DNA of 5,838 bases from Ruminococcus sp. UBA4383 (lineage in GTDB: Bacteria; Bacillota; Clostridia; Oscillospirales; Ruminococcaceae): contig DGRR01000035.1 in the NCBI GenBank assembly GCA_002389995.1, positions 1-5,838 on the forward strand, read 5' to 3'. Shown piece after piece: positions 1 to 5,838 of this stretch (positions are counted from its first letter, which is position 1; each line of letters opens with the position of its first letter). Both the position numbers and the translations under genes were made by a program. The notes below the pieces were generated by a model, which ran no database searches, had not been told where the DNA came from, and saw nothing but the letters and a program-made list of their open reading frames with translations.

Positions 1-375
1 TGTAATATTCACAGGTTCGTCACTGGTTTTTTCGTCATCAGTTGGCACAGATGTTTCTTTTATAATTTCATCTGTTTCATCATTTTGCTCTGATAATATA
101 TAAAGGCAGAAATCAGAATTATCCTCATTGTATTTGCTGTTAAATCTGTCATCTGAAAAATTGCCGGGCAGTTGGCATATTTTTTTAGCGTTGCCGTAAA
201 TACTGAGATTTTTTTCATCAAATGAATTTTTTACAAACAGCAGTTTTACAGATTCTGATTTTTCATCATTATATCTTGTTCCGCAAAATCTGTATACTGA
301 GTGTTCATCATCACAGACAAGGTCGCCTGAAATATGATATGCATAACCGTCATCAGCTTTTATTATGTTTGACAA
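1..375 (-). CDS. Unrecognised protein with acidic linker, TTG start, partial (3' end outside window)
   Basis: The frame is open from TTG at 375-373 to the window edge, 125 codons with no stop. No in-frame ATG exists, and a stop (TAA at 381-379) lies just two codons upstream, so TTG is the only good start; it has a near-perfect extended SD. Residues 1-95 look like a compact mixed alpha/beta domain with four cysteines (C21, C31, C67, C90) and short strands such as ESVKLLFVKN and FCLYILS. Residues 96-125 are a polar, strongly acidic segment (11 Asp/Glu between 96 and 120) that reads as a linker to a further domain beyond the window. No signal peptide or membrane segment is visible so far. It overlaps the WXG100-like gene by 13 bases and is in the same operon, so a role in the same secretion system is likely by position only. 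I do not recognise the family. Confidence 0.75.
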   Translation of the reverse strand, partial: MSNIIKADDGYAYHISGDLVCDDEHSVYRFCGTRYNDEKSESVKLLFVKNSFDEKNLSIYGNAKKICQLPGNFSDDRFNSKYNEDNSDFCLYILSEQNDETDEIIKETSVPTDDEKTSDEPVNIT

Positions 376-704
376 TTTTTATCATCTCCGCATAAATTTT
401 CCTTGGCTGTCATATCTTTATTAGTGTTATTGAGATACTCATCAAGTTTTTCAAAACTCTTTAATGTGGGATTTACCAGATTTTCGCAGATATTTTTGAA
501 TACGTCCTCAAAATCCGAGACTTTTTCGGTAATTAGTTCAGATACCTCTTTGTATTTTTCAGCACCTAATCCTTCGTATTCTTTCAGAAAGTCTTTATTG
601 TACTGTTCAAAGTCTTGTTTTATGCGTTTGAAGTCTTGAACGTACTGTGTTCCTTTGTCTGCAAAATCTTTCAAAGCCTGAGTGTTCACAAGTTCAAATG
701 CCAT
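363..704 (-). CDS. WXG100-like (EsxA-type) small helical protein with YEG turn
   Basis: This 113-aa, highly charged protein is almost entirely predictable as two helices (about 8-41 and 48-93) joined by a turn reading YEGLGAEKY at 43-51. That is the layout and position of the WXG100 helical hairpin, where W-x-G falls near residues 40-45, but here Tyr replaces Trp. There is no signal peptide or transmembrane segment. WXG100 proteins are exported as dimers by EssC/EccC motors, and the gene directly follows the two motor genes, so it is probably a substrate or a partner/chaperone of a larger effector. The C-terminal tail beyond about residue 94 is polar and has two cysteines (C105, C111), with a third at C73. 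I do not see a clear YxxxD/E export signal. The start has a good SD and overlaps the upstream stop by 11 bases. An LXG-associated helical partner protein is the main alternative. Confidence 0.78.
   Translation of the reverse strand: MAFELVNTQALKDFADKGTQYVQDFKRIKQDFEQYNKDFLKEYEGLGAEKYKEVSELITEKVSDFEDVFKNICENLVNPTLKSFEKLDEYLNNTNKDMTAKENLCGDDKNCQT
381..389 (-). promoter_or_regulatory. Extended Shine-Dalgarno fixing a TTG start
   Basis: GGAGATGAT on the minus strand differs by one base from the extended SD GGAGGTGAT and ends 5 bases before the TTG at 375-373. It lies in the last codons of the WXG100-like gene. The ATG inside it (385-383) opens a frame of only ten codons, so the TTG frame is the one this site must serve. 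Confidence 0.75.
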
Positions 705-2424
705 TTTTCTGTTCCTTTCTTACGCTTTTTATTTTCTTTAATTCGGCTGAATCGACCTGATAGATATATGCGTCATTTTCTTCGCACAAGCCGAACTGTT
801 CTTTAAGGTCTTTTATATCCATTTCGCTGAACACAGTTCTTTTTCCACGGTCATAGACAAATTCTGCAATATCATCAAGAAGGACGGCTGTATCAAGACA
901 CTGGTTGAAATTGTTCTGTACATCACCGCTTGAAATTTTTTGTGCATCGGCAAAGAAGATATACAGGTCAAGTTCTTCTGCAATTGTTTTCAGCAAAGGG
1001 AGAATATCGCCTGTAAAAACATTGGCTTGTATGCTGTTTGAAAAAAATTCTCTTGATTGCAGGACAAATACACATTTGCTTTCAGGTTCGGTCTTGTCGC
1101 TGAAAAAACTTCTGTATTTATTCGGCATAACTGCTTCAAGGATAAAAGACTGTGAATTTGAATAACGTTTTTCGTATTTTAAATTAAATAAATGGGTATG
1201 TATATAGTGTATAAACTGTTGCAGAACGGATAATTTATTTTCAAAAGTATCGCCCTCGTCATTCTGGTCATAAGGTGCAATTCTTTCCTGTAAATAATTG
1301 TATTTTTCGACATTAATTTTCAGATTTTTATTGAGATTTTCAAGTCTTTTTCTTCCGTCATCGTACACAAAGATTTTATATTGATTTTCCACGAATTTTT
1401 CGAGAAGTCTTTCAAGAAACAGTTGTTTTTCTTCATTTCGTTTTCCATAAATTGCCCAGATTCTTGAATTTGAAAAATTTGTTGTTACAACTGTGCATTT
1501 TGTGTATTCCACGCCTATAACCACATCGTTTGCATTGGGTTCAATATTTTTATCATCGGCAGAAAATTTTTTGTAATTGCTTTCAGATGATTCATTGCCG
1601 TCCGTAAGCAATAAAGGAAAGCGTGTAAATTTTTCCGTTGATTTGATATTGAAATCCGATATTATTTTGTCCATATGAAAAATTTGCAGTTCATAGGGAA
1701 CATTCAGCGGATAGGAATTAACTCCCTGAGAGGTATTGTGTGTTACATTTGCGTAGCCTCTGCCGGGTATGTTTTTATTGCCGACAGCTTTTTTTGAAAA
1801 AACATTCAGATATTCTTCCGCTGAGAGGTTGAGGGCGATTTTCTGCGGAAAATAATTCATAATTGAAGATATATTCCTTGTGGAACTTCCCGTCAGCACA
1901 ATGCTTATACCCTTTGTGATACCGTCTCTTGCTGTTTTTATGATGATATCCATATATTTTTCATTCTGCTTTATATCGAGAAAGGAGTTTATATTATCTA
2001 TAATCAAAGTGGTATGCGGAATATTCTTATCGGATTTATAAAACGGATTGCCTGTTAAATCCTTTACGTTCTGACGGTATTGATTTTCAATGTTATAGAA
2101 AACTCTTTTGATATATTCTTCGTTTGAAAAGTCATAATGAGCCTTTACAAGCGGAAAGTCCCTGTATTCTTTAAGAGAATCCGTGGAATCCAGAATATAT
2201 ATATTTTCGTTTATGAGAGGTTCAGGCGGATTTTTGTGATTTTCGAGTTGTCGGTGTATTTCGGTTATGAGAACTTTAAGAAAATTGCTTTTTCCGCTGC
2301 CTGCGCTTCCAATCAATAATATATTTGACTGAAACAAATCGACTTTAAAAAACGGCTGTTCCTGAATTATCGGAATATCCATTTTCCCCAGTGTACATAA
2401 CAGTTGTCTGTTTTTTTCATTCAC
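694..2424 (-). CDS. EssC-like ATPase, C-terminal half (FtsK domains D2 and D3), EccCb-type
   Basis: This 576-aa soluble protein carries the two C-terminal ATPase modules normally fused to EssC. It begins with NRQLL, resembling the segment that opens EssC D2. D2 has a good Walker A, GSAGSGKS (39-46), and a Walker B-like LIIDN (140-144) in which Asn replaces the catalytic Glu. The family-typical ARDGITKGISIVLTG (165-179) and PGRGY (220-224) follow. D3 starts near 300 with IGVEY (303-307), but its P-loop is decayed to GKRNEEKQ (327-334), lacking the last Gly and the Ser/Thr. The Walker B position reads CVFVLQS, without acidic residues. D2 may bind nucleotide but probably hydrolyses it poorly, and D3 looks inactive, perhaps serving for substrate recognition or regulation as the distal domains do in EccC. 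There is no membrane segment, so it must dock on the membrane-bound partner. The start is GTG, overlapping the preceding gene by 8 bases. The stop overlaps the WXG100-like gene by 11 bases. Confidence 0.88.
   Translation of the reverse strand: MNEKNRQLLCTLGKMDIPIIQEQPFFKVDLFQSNILLIGSAGSGKSNFLKVLITEIHRQLENHKNPPEPLINENIYILDSTDSLKEYRDFPLVKAHYDFSNEEYIKRVFYNIENQYRQNVKDLTGNPFYKSDKNIPHTTLIIDNINSFLDIKQNEKYMDIIIKTARDGITKGISIVLTGSSTRNISSIMNYFPQKIALNLSAEEYLNVFSKKAVGNKNIPGRGYANVTHNTSQGVNSYPLNVPYELQIFHMDKIISDFNIKSTEKFTRFPLLLTDGNESSESNYKKFSADDKNIEPNANDVVIGVEYTKCTVVTTNFSNSRIWAIYGKRNEEKQLFLERLLEKFVENQYKIFVYDDGRKRLENLNKNLKINVEKYNYLQERIAPYDQNDEGDTFENKLSVLQQFIHYIHTHLFNLKYEKRYSNSQSFILEAVMPNKYRSFFSDKTEPESKCVFVLQSREFFSNSIQANVFTGDILPLLKTIAEELDLYIFFADAQKISSGDVQNNFNQCLDTAVLLDDIAEFVYDRGKRTVFSEMDIKDLKEQFGLCEENDAYIYQVDSAELKKIKSVRKEQKNGI
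712..718 (-). promoter_or_regulatory. Shine-Dalgarno for the WXG100-like gene
   Basis: AAAGGAA on the minus strand ends 7 bases before the ATG at 704-702. It sits inside the last codons of the D2-D3 ATPase gene, giving the small secreted-type protein its own ribosome entry in the shared message. This supports the ATG chosen. Confidence 0.7.
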
Positions 2425-5400
2425 TGATATTCACCTCTTTTGCTTTTGTCGGGAATATATCGCTGTATTTAATAACATTTTCCAGTGGTTCGGGGAAAAC
2501 CTCATCAGGCTCACGATAGTATTCCTGTTTATTTTCTTCTGCAATTTTGTTTATGGCACTTATAACGGCATTAAGCTGGGTATTATCTTTTTTAAGGCTG
2601 TCCGTTTCATGTTTCAGTTCGGGCTTGTCGAGATATGAATCATAGAATACGGTATGTTCTCCGCAGGTATTAAGCTGAGTGATTACTGTCTGAGGTTCTG
2701 AAATTTTTTCCATATTTTCGCTTGCATAGCCTGACTGAAAATACTTGTATGTACTTCCCGAACCAACCAGAAAATAACCTCTTCCCTTTGGCATATCCGA
2801 ATAATAAGCATCTGTTCTTCCGTCAAGCATTTCTTTTGAAGCACTTTTTGTTGCAACTTTAAGACAGATACGGGCATTTGTATTTATTCTTATGTCATCA
2901 GTAATAGCGTTTTCTATATTCTGGGATACTAAAATCATATGCAGTCCGAGAGTTCTTCCTATTCTTGCTATTGAAGTGATTTCGCCGATGTAATTTGTAT
3001 CGGTTTCGTTTCCGAAGCGTTTGAGTTCGGTAAACTCATCTACAACAAAGACCAGATGTCCGAGAACGGGTGGCTTTCTGCCGTTTGATTTAAGTTCTTC
3101 AAATTTTTTCTGCTGAACGGCACTGAGTTCGGAAAGTTTTTTAGCTGTACTAAGTTTGTTTTCGGCTTTGTCCGATTTGCTGTTTTTTGAAACTTCGTCA
3201 AGAAGTTCTGTAATTTTTTGTTCTGTTTTGATATAAGCGTCCAGCTTGTCAACGCCGTAGTCTTCAAATATGCTTTCTCTGCGTTTGATTTCGGATTTGA
3301 GAAGTTCAAGAAAGCGTTTAAGCACATAAACGGAAGAAAAACCGTCTTTCTGACCTGAAACATTGTCCACTGTTGCAACACAGTGCGGTAAATCTTTAAG
3401 TCGCCCCGCAAAGCTGTTGCCTTTCATGTCAACGAGCATAAGATTGAGGTGCTGAGGAGAAAAACGCATACACAGTCCTATGAGGTAAGTCAGCATTGTT
3501 TCTGATTTGCCTGAGCCTGTAGTTCCTGCAACAAGCATATGAGGACCGTCCTTGTCTTCATGCAGGTCAAGGCAGATAATTTCGCTTTCGCCTTTTCCTA
3601 TTGGTACAGAGAGGGTTTTTGTGACATCGTTTTCTTCTTTTTTCCACTGTTTTTTTATATATTCTGCTATTGATTCAGTGCTGACTTTTTCTTTTGTGTT
3701 GAAATGCAGTTCAAACAAATTGACCTTATCGGGAACAGAGCCACGTTCCTGTATATGCAGGCTGTAAAGTGCGCTGAGCTGTGAAAAAGCCTTGTCATAT
3801 TCTTTTTTGATTGAATCATCGTTTTTGAAAATATATCTGTTTTCAAAACACTGTTCGTCTGTTGTTCTGTTCCTGTATTTAATTTGATTATGGAATTTTA
3901 TTGTGCCGTAATAATCGTCATCGTTGCATATATACAGGTTTTCTTTTTTATTATCTTCGTTTTTTGTCACACATTCAAGGACGATTCCGCAGTATTGAGG
4001 GAGAAGTTCCTTATAGTTCACAGCGAATATAAAAGTAAGACCGTTTTTATTTACATACTGTTCTCCCTGTTTCGGCGGAACGGGGAGATATCTTGAAAAA
4101 GCCTTGTCTTTCAGTTTGTAGTCATACTCAAATATACATACAATCTGCTGATATTTGTCAGAAAAAGTTTCTTTTTCCTCCTCTTGTGACTGCTGTTCAG
4201 CCGTGCGGTTATTCATTATTGTTTCAAGCCGTGAGAACATCTTGCCTGCGCTTTCTTCATTGAAAGCAAATTGTGACATATCGTTGAACAATTCATTGAA
4301 GTGTGGGAGACAGCGATAATGGCTGATACGTTTTTCCTGTTTGGTTTTGTTATTTTCGGGTTCTGCAAAAAGCACGAACTGGAGGTCTTGTGGTTTATGG
4401 TTACATACAAGTTCCAGAACGATATGGTCAATAAGGCGAATCTGTACATCTTGGTAATTGAAGCTTACACAGCCCAATGCTCCGCAGTTTTTAAAATCAA
4501 CAATCAGTGCAGGGTATTTATATTCACAATTATCATTGTTTTCACCGTCATTTGAGGGGATTTTTATTTCCTTAAGGAAATGGTATCTGTCTGTTGCAAG
4601 ATATTCTGACAGTTCATTCAGATATCTGTAATCATAATGTTTATTTCCTTGTTTTTTTGACAGGTTGTTTATGTCTGATTTAAGATACTCTGAAAGTCTG
4701 CCCATGAAATTTTTTGTTTTGCCGTCATCACTGCTTATGTTTGGTTTTTCAAGATTAATTTTTATTTTATTGTCCTCATCGGTGTAGAAAGTAACACCGA
4801 GGTCTATTTCATCTTTGAAATCATGCTGAATCTTAAAAACAGAAACTACCTGACGGGAATTTCCGAGCCTTAAATTCATAAAATCAAAGTCATTTACGGA
4901 ATGTGAAAAGAGAGGAATATTCAGTGAATTGATATTTTTGATAAGATTTTCGACAGAGGGAAAACAGTCGTCAAGGTATTCAACGTCCTGTTCCTGATAC
5001 ATTTCTATTTTTTTGCAGATGCGTTCCAGATAATTTTCATAGTTTGATTTCCATGTTTTTCTTGATTTTTTAAAATTATACTTGCTTATAAAATGCCTGC
5101 ATATCTGGGCAGCGATAGTACCTGCAAAAGAGCAGTACATAAACATAATCATTCCTGCCGAGGCTTCGGGAATAAGAAATGCACGCAGTCCGTACATTAC
5201 ACCGAGGGACAGTGCGCTTGGAACGAGGGTGACAAAAATATTATTATTGGGTGGCTGGGGAGGTTTTCCTGACGGGAGAATATTTACTGTTGTTTCTTCC
5301 ATTTGGGTTATAAATCTGGTGGAGATATTATACATCATTGTTCTTTTGTTAATATCATCTTCGTTATCGTATCTTTTGTTGAAAAGCTGATTTGTCAGTT

Positions 5401-5674
5401 TGGTTGCCTCAAAAAAACGGTCTGTTTCTTCATTCTGACTGAGGACAGTACCTGTTACGAATCCGAGTTCACGCAGACTTTTTTCATCATCTTCTGCAAT
5501 TGCGGATTTTATTTTAAAAGACAGTTTCCAGTTATCGGGAGCTTTTATATTTTTCTTTTCAAGACCTGTTTTTATGCCTTCTTTCAGGCATTTATAGCTG
5601 ATACTGCTGTCTGTTTTCAGGACGAACTGTTCTGAATTTATTTTCACAATAATCAGTATTTCGTTATTCTTCAT
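2417..5674 (-). CDS. essC: EssC-like type VII secretion ATPase, N-terminal half (ubiquitin-like + 2 TM + D0 + FtsK D1)
   Basis: This 1085-aa protein is probably the membrane-anchored motor subunit of a T7SSb/WXG100 secretion machine. Residues about 4-80 look like a ubiquitin-like YukD/EsaB fold: two opening beta strands, a helix, and a closing SLRELGFVTGTVL segment. I see no FHA domain. Two hydrophobic helices follow at about 146-168 and 172-195, then the EssC juxtamembrane region with FPS (238-240) and DFDFMNLRLG (262-271). Residues about 388-530 resemble the degenerate D0 domain (HKPQDLQFVLF, CLPHF). The FtsK/SpoIIIE domain D1 has Walker A GTTGSGKS (717-724), Walker B LVFVVDE (874-880) and ARIGR (903-907), so it should hydrolyse ATP. 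About 50 Lys/Glu-rich residues (815-868) are inserted before Walker B. The chain ends in the D1-D2 linker, and the next gene supplies D2 and D3. The ATG is the first possible start: an in-frame TAA lies 24 to 22 bases upstream. The SD is weak (GGG, 8 bases away), suggesting coupling to the upstream gene. The symbol is by family resemblance to the N-terminal part of EssC. Confidence 0.9.
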   Translation of the reverse strand: MKNNEILIIVKINSEQFVLKTDSSISYKCLKEGIKTGLEKKNIKAPDNWKLSFKIKSAIAEDDEKSLRELGFVTGTVLSQNEETDRFFEATKLTNQLFNKRYDNEDDINKRTMMYNISTRFITQMEETTVNILPSGKPPQPPNNNIFVTLVPSALSLGVMYGLRAFLIPEASAGMIMFMYCSFAGTIAAQICRHFISKYNFKKSRKTWKSNYENYLERICKKIEMYQEQDVEYLDDCFPSVENLIKNINSLNIPLFSHSVNDFDFMNLRLGNSRQVVSVFKIQHDFKDEIDLGVTFYTDEDNKIKINLEKPNISSDDGKTKNFMGRLSEYLKSDINNLSKKQGNKHYDYRYLNELSEYLATDRYHFLKEIKIPSNDGENNDNCEYKYPALIVDFKNCGALGCVSFNYQDVQIRLIDHIVLELVCNHKPQDLQFVLFAEPENNKTKQEKRISHYRCLPHFNELFNDMSQFAFNEESAGKMFSRLETIMNNRTAEQQSQEEEKETFSDKYQQIVCIFEYDYKLKDKAFSRYLPVPPKQGEQYVNKNGLTFIFAVNYKELLPQYCGIVLECVTKNEDNKKENLYICNDDDYYGTIKFHNQIKYRNRTTDEQCFENRYIFKNDDSIKKEYDKAFSQLSALYSLHIQERGSVPDKVNLFELHFNTKEKVSTESIAEYIKKQWKKEENDVTKTLSVPIGKGESEIICLDLHEDKDGPHMLVAGTTGSGKSETMLTYLIGLCMRFSPQHLNLMLVDMKGNSFAGRLKDLPHCVATVDNVSGQKDGFSSVYVLKRFLELLKSEIKRRESIFEDYGVDKLDAYIKTEQKITELLDEVSKNSKSDKAENKLSTAKKLSELSAVQQKKFEELKSNGRKPPVLGHLVFVVDEFTELKRFGNETDTNYIGEITSIARIGRTLGLHMILVSQNIENAITDDIRINTNARICLKVATKSASKEMLDGRTDAYYSDMPKGRGYFLVGSGSTYKYFQSGYASENMEKISEPQTVITQLNTCGEHTVFYDSYLDKPELKHETDSLKKDNTQLNAVISAINKIAEENKQEYYREPDEVFPEPLENVIKYSDIFPTKAKEVNISE
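2431..2440 (-). promoter_or_regulatory. Shine-Dalgarno fixing the GTG start of the D2-D3 ATPase gene
   Basis: AAAGAGGTGA on the minus strand lies 6 bases before the GTG at 2424-2422 and matches the 16S anti-SD over AGGTGA/GAGGTGA. It is inside the last codons of the preceding gene. Its TGA is also an in-frame stop for the downstream reading frame, so the downstream protein cannot begin earlier. This supports real re-initiation here and not one interrupted gene. Confidence 0.85.
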
Positions 5675-5838
5675 TATATTTACCCATATCCTTTATAATT
5701 GCATTTTTTAATTTTTCCAATGTATCTGAAAAGTCAAGGTCAGGCAGGCGGAAGTTTTTCTTTTTGACGGGTGGTATATTAATTTCTGTATTTGTGTCAA
5801 ATTTAATATTCTGATAAGTTGTTTTTGGGATTTCGGGC
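5664..5838 (-). CDS. Unrecognised protein, C-terminal 57 residues (5' end outside window)
   Basis: An open frame enters from the upper edge of the window (first complete codon at 5837-5835) and ends at a TAA at 5666-5664. The visible tail has a Pro- and Lys-containing segment (IPPVKKKNFRLPDLDF) followed by a short probable amphipathic helix (DTLEKLKNAIIKDMGKYNEE). There is no transmembrane segment or recognisable domain. Its stop lies 11 bases inside the following EssC-like gene, the same kind of overlap seen at every other junction here, which supports it as the preceding gene of the operon. From its position it may be another component or substrate of the type VII-like system, but that is inference. 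No function can be assigned from the tail alone. Confidence 0.66.
   Translation of the reverse strand, partial: PEIPKTTYQNIKFDTNTEINIPPVKKKNFRLPDLDFSDTLEKLKNAIIKDMGKYNEE

Noticed and set aside
363..385. ATG at 385-383 as the start of the last gene
   Set aside because: That frame stops after ten codons (MIKIVKHNKS). The long open frame is reached only from the TTG at 375-373.
2410..2424. Possible programmed frameshift joining the two EssC halves, at the A7 run or the A-AAA-AAC heptamer
   Set aside because: The run lies at or after the TGA of the first gene, so slipping there cannot bypass the stop. The heptamer is in the second gene's own frame and would only cause early termination. The strong SD and GTG explain the junction better.
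3040..3411. A 123-codon minus-strand frame inside the motor gene
   Set aside because: It overlaps the D1 ATPase domain in another frame, where the motor frame holds the conserved residues up to Walker B. Its product is low complexity and has no motif.
5082..5635. Two plus-strand open frames of about 100 codons with hydrophobic stretches (5082-5390 and 5303-5635)
   Set aside because: They lie entirely opposite the conserved EssC-like coding sequence, overlap each other, and have no recognisable domain. They are antisense shadows of the AT-rich gene.
5090..5674. FHA domains at the N-terminus, as in Staphylococcus EssC
   Set aside because: There are only about 145 residues before the membrane helices, and no FHA-type GR...S..H signature is visible. 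The pattern fits a ubiquitin-like fold better.
1..5838. CRISPR arrays, tRNA or rRNA genes, insertion sequences, terminators or riboswitches
   Set aside because: Coding sequence covers the window without a gap. I saw no direct-repeat array, transposase, inverted-repeat pair or GC-rich hairpin followed by a T run in a plausible position.

Overview
The window is AT-rich and fully coding on the minus strand, so it reads from high to low coordinates. Low GC, strong Shine-Dalgarno (SD) sequences, and an EssC-type FtsK/SpoIIIE ATPase next to a small WXG100-like protein suggest a low-GC Gram-positive bacterium. A gut or rumen Clostridia member (Oscillospiraceae/Ruminococcus-like) is my guess from composition and style, not something proven by the sequence.

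Layout in transcription order: (1) 5838-5664, the last 57 codons of an unrecognised protein; (2) 5674-2417, a 1085-aa membrane-anchored EssC-like ATPase with an apparent ubiquitin-like (YukD/EsaB-type) N-terminus, two transmembrane helices, a degenerate ATPase-like domain and one intact FtsK ATPase domain (D1); (3) 2424-694, a 576-aa soluble protein carrying the remaining two EssC ATPase modules (D2 and D3); (4) 704-363, a 113-aa helical WXG100-like protein with YEG in place of WXG; (5) 375-1, an unrecognised protein that starts with TTG and runs off the window. Each gene overlaps the next by 8 to 13 bases. No promoter or terminator is visible, so the window is an internal slice of one translationally coupled operon.

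Together the genes look like the motor and a small helical substrate or partner of a divergent type VII secretion system (T7SSb/WXG100 secretion). The motor is cut between D1 and D2, as in mycobacterial EccCa1/EccCb1, instead of being one chain as in Staphylococcus or Bacillus EssC/YukBA. Its N-terminus appears to carry the ubiquitin-like fold that other systems supply as separate EsaB/YukD or as part of EccD. The two partial flanking genes are candidates for system-specific components, but I cannot assign them.
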